Assembly (NCBI GenBank): GCA_030655215.1
Contig: JAURVZ010000066.1
Span: 1-58,330 of the forward strand
DNA length: 58,330 bases
Source of the DNA: Pseudolabrys sp.
GTDB lineage: Bacteria > Pseudomonadota > Alphaproteobacteria > Rhizobiales > Xanthobacteraceae
Reading direction: 5' to 3'
The notes beneath the pieces are model-generated. The model had not been told where the DNA came from and ran no database searches. It saw nothing but the letters and a program-made list of their open reading frames with translations. Each line of letters starts with the position of its first letter. The stretch's first letter is position 1. Of this stretch, positions 1-9,393 are shown piece after piece. A program made the translations under genes and the position numbers.

Positions 1-92
1 GCGTTTAAGCAAGGGCGGCGGCGGGGTGCGGCAAAATTTCCCCAGGTGTGCACAGGCACGCTGTCGAATGGGAATACAGCGCACTTGCTTTC

Positions 93-229
93 TTCTCCCT
101 CCCCCCTTGCGGGGGAGGGTCGGGGAGGGGGGTGCTTAGTCTTCGGTGCTTGCTGTTACCCCCCTCCCGACCGTCTTCGCCTGACGGCGATGACGGTCGA
201 CCTCCCCCGCAAGGGGGGAGGTGAAGGAA
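93..229. repeat. GC-rich inverted-repeat unit, family 1, copy 1
   Basis: Long imperfect palindrome. The outer arms are C-rich then G-rich (ctccccccttgcgggggag on the left, cctcccccgcaaggggggag on the right) and an inner hairpin surrounds gtcttcgcctgacggcgatgac. It lies just past the dnaA stop and could end dnaA transcription. The same architecture recurs at 7163-7316 and 8087-8205, so it is a dispersed intergenic repeat family rather than a gene-specific terminator. Confidence 0.7.
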
Positions 230-250
230 GAAAGCGCGGTGCGGCGCGGA

Positions 251-1687
251 TTACTCCTGCAACTGCCTCTTGAGGATCTCGATCTCCTCCGCCAGCGCCA
301 TGTCATTGCCGACCAAGCCTTCGATCTTGCGGACGGCATGGAGAACCGTGGTGTGGTCGCGACCGCCGAAACGGCGCCCGATCTCAGGCAGGGACCTAAG
401 CGTCAGGGTCTTGGCCAGATACATCGCGACCTGCCGAGGGCGGACGACGTTCGCCGTGCGGCGGGAGGACAGGAGGTCAGAGCGACTGACATTGTACTGC
501 CGGGCGACGATGCGCTGGATGTCCTCGATCTTGACCCGCTTCGGCTCCTGCGGCCGGATCAGGTCGCGCACTTCGCGCTCGGCCATTTCCAGCGTGACCG
601 ACTGGCCGGTCAGCTTGTTGTGGGCCAGCAGGCGGTTCAGCGCGCCTTCGAGGTCGCGGCCATTATGGGTGACGGTCTTGGCGATGTAGGACAGAACCGG
701 CGCCGGCACGTCGAATGACGGATGATGCGAGCGGGCCGAGACGACGCGGGCCTTGAGGATTTCAAAACGCAGCTCTTCGCCGAGCGTGCCCATTTCGACA
801 ACAAGGCCGCCGGCGAGGCGCGAGCGGACGCGGTCGTCGAGGCTTTCCAGTTCGGACGGCGGACGATCCGACGCGATGACAACCTGGCGCCCGGCATCGA
901 TCAGCGCATTGAGCGTGTGGCAGAACTCGGCCTGTGTCGACTTGCCCTGCAAGAACTGCAGATCGTCGATCACCAGGACGCCGATGCCGCGCAACGCTTC
1001 CTTGAAGGCAAGCGCAGTCTGCGTGCGCAGCGCCGACACAAAGCCGTACATGAACTTCTCGGCGGTGAGATAGAGCACCTTGCGCTCACCACCGGCATTG
1101 CCGGCCCAGGTGATCGCCTGCAGCAGATGCGTCTTTCCCAGGCCCACGCCGGCGTGGATGTAGAGCGGGTTGAACATCACCGCATCGCCGCGGCGGGCAG
1201 CGGCCACCTGACGGGCAGCGGCCTGCGCCAAAGTGTTGGAGCGGCCGACGACGAAACTATCGAAGGTCAGGCGCGCGTCGAGCGGCGAACCGCCCAGCGC
1301 TTCATGCACGCCCGGATCGCCAGCCGACATCGGACGGCCGGCGGCGATGCCATTGCTGCTGAAACCGCGCGTGCCTTCGCCGGCATTCGGCAGCATCTCG
1401 GCCTTCGGCTTCGGCTGCACGGTGGTCTTGAGCACCGCGGTGCGCACGATCAGCTCGATGCGGGTGATCTCATTCTGTTCGGCCTGCCAGCAAGCGAGCA
1501 CGCGTTCGGCGTAATGCGACTGGATCCAGCTCTTCAGGAAGCGCGTCGGCACCGAAAGACGCACGGCGCCTTCTGAGTTCTGTTCCAGGTCCATGCGGGC
1601 AAACCAGCTGGAAAACACGTCGTCGCCAACTTCGGAGCGCAGACGCGCTTTAACCCGCAACCAGCTCTCGTCGTCTTCGTTGGACAT
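251..1687 (-). CDS. dnaA: Chromosomal replication initiator protein DnaA
   Basis: DnaA binds origin DnaA boxes and, in its ATP form, melts the origin and loads the replicative helicase. With the start used here the protein has 478 residues. An N-terminal domain I is followed by a low-complexity linker, then the AAA+ domain with Walker [11 protein letters not shown] near residue 180 and Walker [11 protein letters not shown] near 238. The C-terminal DNA-binding domain IV carries the DnaA signature [12 protein letters not shown] chose the ATG at 1687 ([13 protein letters not shown]) because related alphaproteobacterial DnaA proteins begin there; an in-frame ATG at 1723 would add 12 residues. The upstream neighbour on the same strand is rpsT, an arrangement common in Hyphomicrobiales. 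The 1.3-kb gap before rpsT presumably holds the dnaA promoter. Confidence 0.97.
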   Translation of the reverse strand: MSNEDDESWLRVKARLRSEVGDDVFSSWFARMDLEQNSEGAVRLSVPTRFLKSWIQSHYAERVLACWQAEQNEITRIELIVRTAVLKTTVQPKPKAEMLPNAGEGTRGFSSNGIAAGRPMSAGDPGVHEALGGSPLDARLTFDSFVVGRSNTLAQAAARQVAAARRGDAVMFNPLYIHAGVGLGKTHLLQAITWAGNAGGERKVLYLTAEKFMYGFVSALRTQTALAFKEALRGIGVLVIDDLQFLQGKSTQAEFCHTLNALIDAGRQVVIASDRPPSELESLDDRVRSRLAGGLVVEMGTLGEELRFEILKARVVSARSHHPSFDVPAPVLSYIAKTVTHNGRDLEGALNRLLAHNKLTGQSVTLEMAEREVRDLIRPQEPKRVKIEDIQRIVARQYNVSRSDLLSSRRTANVVRPRQVAMYLAKTLTLRSLPEIGRRFGGRDHTTVLHAVRKIEGLVGNDMALAEEIEILKRQLQE

Positions 1688-2461
1688 TTTTTTGGTCTCG
1701 ATCTGCTGAAATGTAATGGACATGGGCTCGCTTGCTGGCCGCGCGAAAAACGCACGGCTCTCCGATGATTGGACGCAACAAAAACACTCGAAGGTTCGTC
1801 CGGAGGCGTCTGGTCCGCTTGCGCTGCAATAGCTGCGGGGACGTCGGGACGAAGCGAGAGAGGTTGCGCCGTTTAGGTGAGAAGGGGTGGCGCGAGGGTG
1901 CTCGTGCGCGCCTTGCTGGCGCGGGAGGCGGATGGGCTCAGCGTGACAATGGAGACAGGACGGGATGACAGCCGGGCATTCCCGACGATGGCGCTGTACG
2001 AGCCGGATTTACGTGACGCAGCCTTACTCGCGTCTGAGCACCACATCGAAATATTTCCCAGTGCCGTCATCATGAGCCCCCCTTAAAAAAGTCGCCTCGG
2101 GCTTTCGCCCCCAGAGTCTGTTCGCATTCCAAACTTGGTCGTCTAATCCGGTCGTCTCCCACATTCGAACGAGCCCCCGCATTCTGCGGTGTGCCTCAGT
2201 CGACGTGGCGGTTCTTTTGCAAATCAACGAGACGGATATTCTTTGTTCCTTGCGGACAATAAATAGCCGGTCTCATCTGCTGATGAGCGCAGAACCGATC
2301 CTTGTTACTGATCTCGCGCCGGGAATATCCGTGCGCATGAATGAAAATACACATGGGGAAGGACGGGGCAATTCGTTTGAATCGCGTTCAGCGCATCGCG
2401 CGCTTGTGGACGGCGGTGCTGAAGCGTCGAGAAAACGGTGGATGGTTTGCAACGTGTTGAT

Positions 2462-2484
2462 GAGTCGTTAGGAATCTCTGACTC
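2462..2484. promoter_or_regulatory. Cluster of three GANTC (CcrM) methylation sites
   Basis: GAGTC at 2462, GAATC at 2472 and GACTC at 2480 lie within 23 bp. Further GANTC sites occur at 2114, 2379 and 2702. GANTC is the target of the cell-cycle methyltransferase CcrM of alphaproteobacteria, and GANTC sites in dnaA promoter regions can link dnaA expression to replication. The sites are visible directly; the regulatory role is inferred. Confidence 0.4.
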
Positions 2485-2940
2485 AGCGTGCTTATGGATT
2501 TTGTTGGCACACGTCGGATTTTTTTATCGCCGCGATGCGAGATGTGCCTGTGGCCGAGCTATTTCCGGGTCCTCCCCTGTGCTTTCGGGTTAAGTCGTTC
2601 TGAAAGCGCCAAAATTTTTGAGCGAAATATCAGGGTAGCTGCCGTTGAGTTTGTGCTGCGGCACAGAGCGTTGCTCTGCTTGCATTACGATATGTCCAGC
2701 AGAATCTTGCCGCACAGAACTCGGTAACGTTGTAATGACAGTTCTGCGAACGCGTGCGTTCGGAGCACGTCACCGTGCCCCGTTTCCAATTCTGCATACG
2801 TTTTAGAGAGCGCTAAGTCATGCGGCGCACGAACGAAAGTGAATGACCGTTCGGTCTGCGCATCGGCGAAGAGAAAAAATCACTTCGCAATAACTTTGCT
2901 GGGATGCCCGGGCTTAGTCCAGAAGAAACCGGCCCGGAAA

Positions 2941-2964
2941 GAAGCTGGCCTCGACAGCCGCTTC
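2941..2964 (-). terminator. Possible weak terminator of rpsT
   Basis: A hairpin with arms gaagc-ggc and gcc-gcttc (one bulged base, seven-base loop) lies 25 bp past the rpsT stop. On the minus strand it is followed by only three T residues, so intrinsic termination would be weak. Confidence 0.3.
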
Positions 2965-2989
2965 CTGGAGAGACTTGCTTTTTATGGAG

Positions 2990-3259
2990 TTACTTGGCCG
3001 CGATCTTGGCGATGCGGTGCACAAGACGCGACACCTTGCGGCTGGCCGTGTTCTTGTGAACGACGCCGCGCTGCGCTGCACGCATGATCGCCGGCTCCGC
3101 GGCCTTGATCGCCGCCGTCGCTGCGTCACGGTCACCAGAGGCGATCGCTTCTTCGACCTTGCGGACCGAATTGCGCAGCACGGTGCGGCGCGACTTGTTG
3201 ATCTCGGTCTTGCGCGCAATCTTGCGGGTCGCCTTGCGGGCGGAACTGGTATTGGCCAT
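2990..3259 (-). CDS. rpsT: 30S ribosomal protein S20
   Basis: S20 binds 16S rRNA early in assembly of the small subunit. The product has 89 residues, normal for the family. It begins [13 protein letters not shown] and is rich in Lys, Arg and Ala throughout, with the predicted long helices typical of S20. The gene is monocistronic on the minus strand, with about 170 bp to the next gene upstream and the long dnaA leader downstream. Identification is firm because of length, composition and the rpsT-dnaA neighbourhood. Confidence 0.97.
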   Translation of the reverse strand: MANTSSARKATRKIARKTEINKSRRTVLRNSVRKVEEAIASGDRDAATAAIKAAEPAIMRAAQRGVVHKNTASRKVSRLVHRIAKIAAK

Positions 3260-3429
3260 TTAACTCTCGTTCGTATTCAGGCGACTGGTCTGAGCCGGCG
3301 GATCAGTCCGCGAAGCGACCAGTCTATGAAAAGATTGTGGGGGCGAGAAAAACGCGCCTCCAGTGGCGTGGCTTATAGTCAGACGGCGCGCGGGCGTCAA
3401 CGACAGAAAAATCCGGGCTTTTCGGGCGG

Positions 3430-4323
3430 TTAAGCCGCCTTTTTGGCCCGGATCGCGTCATATCCGCCGGTAATGGCTTCAGCGTCGGCGCTGGAGACGG
3501 CAGCCAGCGGCGGCCGCACCTTCGCCAGGCTGGCATCCTTATGAATATGAGCCAGCAGGGTCTTCACGCCCGGAACCAGCGGCCTGCCTTCAAATAGTTT
3601 GCGGATGCCGACAGCGGCCTCGTGCGCGGTCGCGTCGCCAGCCGACCAGGCGCGCTGGCAGAGGTCGGCATTGAGGTTGGCGGTCGCCGAGATGCAGCCG
3701 GCGAAATCGCCCTTGCGGGCCTCTAACAGGCAGGCCTCGGTCGACGGGAACACGGCGAAGTCCTTGGCGACGGCGGCGGCGGAGCGGGCATAGGCCATGT
3801 CGCCGGAGGAATCCTTCAGGCCGACGATGCGGCCCGGATGCGCCTGCCGCAGCCGCTCGATCAGCGGCACATTCCAGAGAATGCCGGTGAGCTGCGGATA
3901 GTGATAAAGATAAATCGGCAGCTTGCTGGCTTCGGTCGCCTTGACCAGCGCGCCGATGTAAGCGGCGAGGCCGTCATCGGTGACGCCCTTATAATAGAAC
4001 GGCGGCAGCACCAGAGCGCCGGCAAAGCCCAGTTCGGCGGCGTGCCTGGTCAGCGCAATGGCATCGGTGACCGAGGAAGCGCCAGTGCCGACCATCAGCC
4101 GGTTCATATCGACGCCATTCTTCTTGTAGGCGTCCATCACCGACTTGCGCTCGTCGACCGAGAACGAGGTCGCCTCGCCGGTCGAGCCGAGCACGTTGAG
4201 GCCGTCGCAGCCATTGCTCAGCAGATGCTTGGCCAGATCCGTGGCGCGCTTGAGATCGGGCGCGCCGCTGGCATCCATCGGCGTGGCAATAGCGGCGATG
4301 ACGCCGGACAGGGTTTTGGACAT
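3430..4323 (-). CDS. Dihydrodipicolinate synthase (DapA) family aldolase
   Basis: Class I (Schiff-base) aldolase of the DapA/N-acetylneuraminate lyase family, 297 residues. Family landmarks are present: GSTGE at 46-50, the catalytic Tyr140 in YLYHYP, and the Schiff-base Lys170 in VGLKDSSGD. Family members either condense pyruvate with an aldehyde or release pyruvate from a sugar acid or related keto acid. The gene follows maeB on the same strand with the stop and start sharing a base (TAATG), so the two are probably translationally coupled. Since malic enzyme also makes pyruvate, a pyruvate-linked catabolic role is more likely than lysine synthesis, but the substrate cannot be read from the sequence. 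A biosynthetic DapA would normally sit elsewhere, often near smpB. Confidence 0.85.
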   Translation of the reverse strand: MSKTLSGVIAAIATPMDASGAPDLKRATDLAKHLLSNGCDGLNVLGSTGEATSFSVDERKSVMDAYKKNGVDMNRLMVGTGASSVTDAIALTRHAAELGFAGALVLPPFYYKGVTDDGLAAYIGALVKATEASKLPIYLYHYPQLTGILWNVPLIERLRQAHPGRIVGLKDSSGDMAYARSAAAVAKDFAVFPSTEACLLEARKGDFAGCISATANLNADLCQRAWSAGDATAHEAAVGIRKLFEGRPLVPGVKTLLAHIHKDASLAKVRPPLAAVSSADAEAITGGYDAIRAKKAA

Positions 4324-6599
4324 TAGCCACTCACATTATAGGCGGCCAAAGCGGCCATGTTGACGATCTGCGTATCCTTGGCGCCCAATTGCACGATTTG
4401 CACCGGGCGGTCGAGCCCGACGAGCAGCGGGCCAATGACGGTGGCGCCGCCAAGCTCCTGCAGCATCTTGGTCGAGATCGATGCCGAGTGGAATGCCGGC
4501 ATCACCAGCACGTTCGCAGGCCCCGACAAGCGGCAGAACGGATAGGCCGCCGCCAGCTCCGGATTGAGCGCGACGTCGGCGGCCATGTCGCCGTCATACT
4601 GAAAGTCGACACGCCGGTGATCGAGGATCTTGACCGCTTCGATCACCTTGGCCGACCGCTCGCCGGCCGGATGGCCGAAGGTCGAGAAGGCCAGCATTGC
4701 AACCTTCGGGTCGTAGCCGAGACGGCGGGCGACGCCGGCAGCTTCAACGGCGATATCGGCCAGTTCTTCGGCCGTCGGCATTTCGGTGATCGCGGTGTCG
4801 GCGACGACAACGGTGCGGCCGCGTGCGACCACCAGCGATATGCCGATGACGCGGTGGCCCGGTTTCGGATCGATCACCTTGCGCACGTCTTCCAGCGCGA
4901 CCGAGAAGTTGCGCGTCACGCCGGTGACCATGGCATCGGCATCGCCGAGCGCCACCATCAGAGCGGCGAAGTAATTGCGGTCGGTGTTCACCAGCCGCTG
5001 GCAATCGCGCAGCAAATAGCCGTGCCGCTGCAGACGCTCATAGAGGTAGTTGAGATAGACATTGTTGCGCTTCGACAAAGCGGCATTGATGATGGTGATG
5101 CCTTCACCGAGCGGTATGCCGGCTTCCTTGGCGGAATTGCGTACGCGGTCCTCGCGGCCGACCAAGAGCGCGGTGCCGAGGCCTTGCGCGACAAAGCTCG
5201 AGGCGGCGCGGATCACCTGCTCTTCTTCACCTTCGGCGAAGACGACGCGCTTCGGCGAGCGGCGCAGCTTGGCATAGACCTGCACCAAAGTGCCGGCGAT
5301 CGGATCGCGGCGCGCTTCAAGCTGGTGCTTGTAGGCAACCATGTCGTCGATCGGCTTGCGCGCAACGCCGGTGTCCATTGCCGCTTGCGCCACGGCCGGC
5401 GGGATATGCGAAATCAGGCGCGGATCGAACGGCGTCGGAATGATGTATTCCGGGCCGAATTTCGGCCGGCCGCCATAGGTGGCGGCAACTTCGTCGGGCA
5501 CGTCCTCGCGCGCCAAAGCGGCAAGCGCGCGGGCGGCGGCGATCTTCATTTCCATGTTGATGGTGGAAGCGCGGACGTCGAGCGCGCCGCGGAAGATGAA
5601 CGGGAAACCGAGGACGTTATTGACCTGGTTTGGATAATCCGAGCGGCCGGTCGCCATGATGGCGTCATCGCGAATTTGCGCGACTTCTTCCGGCGTGATT
5701 TCCGGATCGGGATTGGCCATGGCGAAGATGATCGGCTTGGCGGCCATGGAGCGGACCATGTCGGCGGTGACGGCGCCCTTGGCGGAGAGGCCATAGAACA
5801 CGTCGGCGCCTTTCATGGCGTCTTCCAGCGTGCGGGCGGCGGTTTTCACCGCATAGCCCGACTTCCACTGGTTCATGCCCTCGGTGCGGCCTTGGTAGAT
5901 GACGCCCTTGGTGTCGCAGAGGATGAGGTTTTCCGGCGTGAAGCCGATGGCCTTCAGCAGTTCGAGGCAGGCGATGCCGGCGGCGCCGGCGCCGTTGCAG
6001 ACAATCTTCGTCGTTTTGATATCGCGTCCGGTGAGATCGAGCGCATTGAGCAGGCCGGCAGTGGCGATGATCGCGGTGCCGTGCTGGTCGTCATGGAAGA
6101 CGGGGATGTCCATCAACTCGCGCAGTTTCTGCTCGATGATGAAACACTCGGGCGCCTTGATGTCCTCGAGATTGATGCCGCCCCAGCCGGCACCGAGGAA
6201 TTTGACGCAGTTGATGAATTCGTCCGGGTCCTCGGTCGAGACGCCGATGTCGATCGAGTCGATGTCGGCGAAGCGCTTGAACAGCACCGCCTTGCCTTCC
6301 ATCACCGGCTTCGCGGCGAGCGCGCCGAGGTTGCCGAGGCCCAAGATGGCCGTACCGTTCGTGATGACGGCAACGAAATTGCCCTTCGTGGTCAAGTCGT
6401 AAGCAAGGCTCGGGTCCTTGGAAATGGCCAGCACCGGCACGGCGACGCCGGGCGAATAGGCCAGCGACAGGTCGCGCTGCGTCGCCATCGGCTTGGTGGC
6501 GATGACCTCAAGCTTGCCGGGCCGGCCGACACTGTGGAAATTCAGGGCTTCCTGATCTGTAAAAGTCGGGCGGGTACGGCCGGGGGGCTTTGAGGACAT
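4323..6599 (-). CDS. maeB: NADP-dependent malic enzyme with phosphotransacetylase-like C-terminal domain
   Basis: Oxidatively decarboxylates malate to pyruvate in the cytoplasm. At 758 residues it has the length of the MaeB type, a malic enzyme domain (about 1-430) fused to a phosphate-acetyltransferase-like domain (about 430-758) that is regulatory rather than catalytic in studied homologues. Visible landmarks are SLAYSPGVAVP with the catalytic Tyr48, the metal-site segment HDDQHGT at 169-175 and the nucleotide-binding GAGAAG at 203-208. It heads a two-gene unit with the DapA-family aldolase. The 236-bp region upstream is shared with a divergent small membrane protein gene. Confidence 0.95.
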   Translation of the reverse strand: MSSKPPGRTRPTFTDQEALNFHSVGRPGKLEVIATKPMATQRDLSLAYSPGVAVPVLAISKDPSLAYDLTTKGNFVAVITNGTAILGLGNLGALAAKPVMEGKAVLFKRFADIDSIDIGVSTEDPDEFINCVKFLGAGWGGINLEDIKAPECFIIEQKLRELMDIPVFHDDQHGTAIIATAGLLNALDLTGRDIKTTKIVCNGAGAAGIACLELLKAIGFTPENLILCDTKGVIYQGRTEGMNQWKSGYAVKTAARTLEDAMKGADVFYGLSAKGAVTADMVRSMAAKPIIFAMANPDPEITPEEVAQIRDDAIMATGRSDYPNQVNNVLGFPFIFRGALDVRASTINMEMKIAAARALAALAREDVPDEVAATYGGRPKFGPEYIIPTPFDPRLISHIPPAVAQAAMDTGVARKPIDDMVAYKHQLEARRDPIAGTLVQVYAKLRRSPKRVVFAEGEEEQVIRAASSFVAQGLGTALLVGREDRVRNSAKEAGIPLGEGITIINAALSKRNNVYLNYLYERLQRHGYLLRDCQRLVNTDRNYFAALMVALGDADAMVTGVTRNFSVALEDVRKVIDPKPGHRVIGISLVVARGRTVVVADTAITEMPTAEELADIAVEAAGVARRLGYDPKVAMLAFSTFGHPAGERSAKVIEAVKILDHRRVDFQYDGDMAADVALNPELAAAYPFCRLSGPANVLVMPAFHSASISTKMLQELGGATVIGPLLVGLDRPVQIVQLGAKDTQIVNMAALAAYNVSG

Positions 6600-6835
6600 T
6601 TCTACTCCATAACGCGACCGGGAATGCCGGCGGCGGGACGTTAGCGCATGATTATGAAAGCTGCGAACCCAGTTTCGGACAGAATCGTGCGTAAGCTCTA
6701 GAGAAGGCCGGGCCTAACCTCAAGCCGCGACCGCGTAACGCAGACATGCAATGGTTGAACCGAGGCCCGGCGCAGAGTAATCGGAGCTATTGCCGCTGGC
6801 CGAATTTCGCCGTTATGAGCCCATAAGAAGACCCC

Positions 6836-7153
6836 ATGATCCGCTTTTTGCTCCGTGTTATTGGCCTTTTCTGCCTGGCCGCCGCCTTTATCCTCGTCAT
6901 CTATGACGGCACCAAGTCCATCGCCGCCAATAATGTGTTCCTGACCAGCGTCCGCGATCTCTGGATGCTGATCAACCCGGCCAGCCTGAACAACCTCCGG
7001 CCTCTCCTGTCCCCCTATGCCGGCGGCGTATTGTGGGACCCGGGCGCCGTGACCCTTCTGGCGGCGCCGAGCTGGGCGCTGCTCGGCGTTTTCGGCATTT
7101 TGTGCATTCTCGGCGGCCGCCGCAAAAAGCCGCTGATCGGATACGCAAGGTAA
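6836..7153 (+). CDS. Small membrane protein of unknown function
   Basis: A 105-residue protein with two hydrophobic segments, about residues 4-24 (LLRVIGLFCLAAAFILVIY) and 76-95 (SWALLGVFGILCILGG), separated by a soluble loop rich in Asn and Pro. It ends in a basic tail (RRKKPLIGYAR). I know no functional name for it; similar small proteins occur beside housekeeping genes in Bradyrhizobium relatives. An AAGAAG ribosome site lies 6 bp before the ATG. It is transcribed away from maeB and toward msrA, with a repeat unit between them. Confidence 0.75.
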   Translation: MIRFLLRVIGLFCLAAAFILVIYDGTKSIAANNVFLTSVRDLWMLINPASLNNLRPLLSPYAGGVLWDPGAVTLLAAPSWALLGVFGILCILGGRRKKPLIGYAR

Positions 7154-7162
7154 CTCTCTTCT

Positions 7163-7316
7163 TTTCCCTCCCCCCGCGAAGCGGTGGGGAGGGTCGACGC
7201 TTATCGCGATAGCGATGAGCGTCGGGGTGGGGGGCTTAATTTCGTCAGCGCTTTTAGTGCCCCCCACCCCCGACTCCTCCCCACCACTCGCAAGTGCTCG
7301 CGGGGGGAGGGGAGAA
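7163..7316. repeat. GC-rich inverted-repeat unit, family 1, copy 2
   Basis: Palindromic unit with outer arms ttttccctcccccc and ggggggaggggagaa and an inner hairpin around cgcttatcgcgatagcgatg. It fills the gap between the small membrane protein gene and msrA and resembles the copies at 93-229 and 8087-8205. Confidence 0.7.
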
Positions 7317-7408
7317 GTGTCGCTGTCGCGCTCGTGATCGCCGCTCCCGTTACGAACAGCCTCCTGCATGCCTATATTGGGCTTATCAAATTCGGGAGAA
7401 ACAACATC

Positions 7409-8074
7409 ATGTTCGGTTTCAAGAAAGTTGCCATGCCGTCCGCCGCCGAGGCGCTGCCCGGCCGCGCCCAAGAGATCCGCACAGCGGCCTCGCATTTCGT
7501 CAATCACCGTGCGCTGAAAGGCCCTTATCCGGAGGGCTTTGAGAAAGCCGTGTTCGGCTTCGGCTGCTTCTGGGGCGCCGAGCGCAAGTTCTGGCAACTC
7601 GGCGAAGGCATTCACGTCACGGCGGTTGGCTACACGGCGGGCGCGACGCCCAACCCGACCTATGAGGAAGTCTGCTCGGGACGTACCGGCCACAACGAGG
7701 TCGTGCTGGTGGTCTATGACCCGAAGAAGATTTCCTTCGAGCAGTTGCTGAAGACATTCTGGGAAAGCCATGACCCGACGCAGGGCATGCGTCAGGGCAA
7801 TGATGTCGGCACGCAGTATCGCTCCGGCATCTACACGTACTCGGCTGCGCAGAAGCAGGCCGCGGAAGCGTCCAAGACGATGTACGAGCAGGAGCTGAAG
7901 GCGAAGCGTTATGGCGCCATCACCACCGAGATCATCGATGCGCCTGAATTCTACTTCGCCGAGGACTATCACCAGCAGTATCTGGCCAAGAATCCGGCCG
8001 GCTATTGCGGCCTTGGCGGCACCGGCGTGTCGTGCCCGATCGGCACGGGCGTAAAGGTGGCGGCGAACGCGTAG
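7409..8074 (+). CDS. msrA: Peptide-methionine (S)-S-oxide reductase MsrA
   Basis: Reduces the S form of methionine sulfoxide in proteins and free methionine, repairing oxidative damage. The product has 221 residues with the MsrA signature FGCFWGAE, whose Cys53 is the catalytic residue. C-terminal cysteines in [12 protein letters not shown] can act as recycling cysteines. The open frame extends upstream through the repeat unit, but the start at 7409 ([18 protein letters not shown]) fits known MsrA N termini and has GGGAGAA 8 bp ahead. Repeat units lie on both sides, so the gene is probably transcribed alone. Confidence 0.96.
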   Translation: MFGFKKVAMPSAAEALPGRAQEIRTAASHFVNHRALKGPYPEGFEKAVFGFGCFWGAERKFWQLGEGIHVTAVGYTAGATPNPTYEEVCSGRTGHNEVVLVVYDPKKISFEQLLKTFWESHDPTQGMRQGNDVGTQYRSGIYTYSAAQKQAAEASKTMYEQELKAKRYGAITTEIIDAPEFYFAEDYHQQYLAKNPAGYCGLGGTGVSCPIGTGVKVAANA

Positions 8075-8086
8075 GCTTCTTCTTTC

Positions 8087-8205
8087 TTCACCTCCCCCTG
8101 GAGGGGGGAGGTCGGCGCGTCTTCGCGCCGGGAGGGGGTGAACCTTGAAGCTTTCACCCCACCCCGCTCACGTCGTTCGCGACCCTCCCCCTCCAGGGGA
8201 GGGTA
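8087..8205. repeat. GC-rich inverted-repeat unit, family 1, copy 3
   Basis: Palindromic unit with arms cacctccccctggagggg and ccctccccctccagggga around an inner section containing ggcgcgtcttcgcgcc. It lies between msrA and the export lipoprotein gene and may serve as the msrA terminator. Confidence 0.7.
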
Positions 8206-8299
8206 AGTCCCACGTGAATGTCGCGGATAGTCAGACTTTCTTAACCATATAAAGCGTTAATCGGGCGTGATTTTCAGTCATTCGCCCGGATTCGCTTTG

Positions 8300-9298
8300 A
8301 TGCGGCGTGCCCCACTTCTTATCGCCGTTCTTACCGCTCTCGCGGTCGGCGGCTGCATGCGCCAGACGCAGCAGGCTTATTACGTCATTGACCCGCAAAC
8401 CGGACAGCCGGTGCCGGTCGTGACTGCGCCGCCGCCCGCGCAATATGCGCAGCCTTACACCGCCCAGGCGCAGGCTCTGCCGCAAACGCCGATGGCGCAG
8501 GCGCCGCAAACCAGTTCGCGCGGGCTGTATTCGTCATCTCCGGCCTATGCGCAGCAGCAATATGCGCCGCAGCAATATGCCGCTCCGGTCTATCAGCCGC
8601 CGCAAGCGCAGCCACCGCAAGCGCAGCCGCCGCGCCGCGCCAGCGAAGGGCGTGGTTTCTTCTCATCCTCGCGCTCGGCGCCGCGCTATGCGCAGCCGCA
8701 AGTGGTTCCGCAAGTGCAACAGCCTTACATCGCGCAATATACGCCGCCGCCGGTCGCCGTGGTTCGGGCGCCGCCTCCGGTGGTCATGCAGCAGTCGCCA
8801 GGGATGGCCGCTTACGCCGCCGCGCCGGCGAACTACTCGCCCGACTACACGCTCGATTCCGGCGACAAATTGCGCGTCGTCGTGTTCGGCCAGGACGGCA
8901 TCACCAACAGCTACATGGTCGACGCCGGCGGCAACATCAATCTGCCGCTGATTGGCACAGTGCCGGCACGCGGCGGCACGACACAGCAATTGTCGCGCAT
9001 GATCACCGCCAAGCTCAAGCAGGGCTTCGTGCGCGATCCGTCGGTCAGTGTCGAGGTCGAGGCCTACCGGCCGTTCTTCATCCTCGGCGAAGTAACAACG
9101 CCTGGCCAATATCCGTATGTTGCCAATATGACGGCGGAAACGGCGATCGCGATTGCCGGTGGTTTTGCGCCGCGCGCCTCAAAGGGCAGGGTGATGGTGA
9201 CGCGCAACGCGCCCGGTCAGCAGTTCAACGGAGAAGTGCCGCTCAACTTCCCGCTCCGCCCCGGTGATACCGTGGTGGTGAAGGAGCGGTGGTTCTGA
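8300..9298 (+). CDS. Wza/KpsD-like polysaccharide export lipoprotein
   Basis: Probable outer-membrane polysaccharide export protein. With the start at 8300 (MRRAPLLIAVLTALAVGGC) the protein has 332 residues and a lipoprotein signal whose lipidated residue would be Cys19; starting at 8267 would bury that signal. Residues about 25-175 are a low-complexity Pro/Gln/Ala/Tyr stretch with repeats such as PPQAQ and QQYAP. The C-terminal half is a poly-export (SLBB-type) domain: YTLDSGDKLRVVVFGQ, then LPLIGTVPARGGTT, then FFILGEVTTPGQYPYV. No synthesis or polymerase genes are next to it, so the exported polymer is unknown. A TTAACCAT octamer lies upstream at 8241. Confidence 0.88.
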   Translation: MRRAPLLIAVLTALAVGGCMRQTQQAYYVIDPQTGQPVPVVTAPPPAQYAQPYTAQAQALPQTPMAQAPQTSSRGLYSSSPAYAQQQYAPQQYAAPVYQPPQAQPPQAQPPRRASEGRGFFSSSRSAPRYAQPQVVPQVQQPYIAQYTPPPVAVVRAPPPVVMQQSPGMAAYAAAPANYSPDYTLDSGDKLRVVVFGQDGITNSYMVDAGGNINLPLIGTVPARGGTTQQLSRMITAKLKQGFVRDPSVSVEVEAYRPFFILGEVTTPGQYPYVANMTAETAIAIAGGFAPRASKGRVMVTRNAPGQQFNGEVPLNFPLRPGDTVVVKERWF

Positions 9299-9304
9299 GT
9301 TGTC

Positions 9305-9389
9305 GTAGGGTGGGCTAAGGCGCGCTTGCGCCGTGCCCACCGCGCTTCTCATACCGCACTTTATGGTGGGCACGCTTAGCCCACCCTAC
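9305..9389. repeat. Inverted-repeat unit, family 2
   Basis: Arms gtagggtgggctaagg and cttagcccaccctac, with second arms gtgcccacc and ggtgggcac inside, form a strong two-step hairpin. It sits between convergent genes (export lipoprotein and dienelactone hydrolase) and could terminate both. The GTAGGGTGGG-type sequence is typical of dispersed repeats in Bradyrhizobium relatives. Confidence 0.7.
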
Positions 9390-9393
9390 AAAA

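Larger units (their letters stand above)
1688..2989. other. Long non-coding gap between dnaA and rpsT
   Basis: About 1.3 kb without a convincing gene. Base composition is visibly less GC-rich than in the flanking genes, and short open frames in it (for example 2205-2471 and 2488-2727) match no family I know and lack good ribosome sites. I looked for TTATCCACA-type DnaA boxes and found none that are close to consensus. The gap contains several GANTC sites, three of them within 23 bp, and presumably the dnaA promoter. Confidence 0.6.

Noticed and set aside
2205..2727. Two short plus-strand frames of 88 and 79 codons
   Set aside because: No ribosome site or family resemblance, and the region behaves as non-coding.
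1724..2989. Replication origin near dnaA
   Set aside because: No DnaA box close to consensus or AT-rich repeat cluster could be found, and in this order the origin is usually not next to dnaA.
4389..6593. A 734-codon open frame on the plus strand opposite maeB
   Set aside because: It mirrors maeB codon by codon, has Arg/His/Asp-rich composition typical of antisense frames in GC-rich DNA and matches no family.
6698..7972. A 424-codon minus-strand frame across the small membrane protein gene, repeat and msrA
   Set aside because: It runs through a palindromic repeat and against two supported genes.
8241..8262. CtrA site upstream of the export lipoprotein gene
   Set aside because: A TTAACCAT half-site and a second TTAA are present, but the spacing is 12 instead of 7, so a full CtrA box is not supported.
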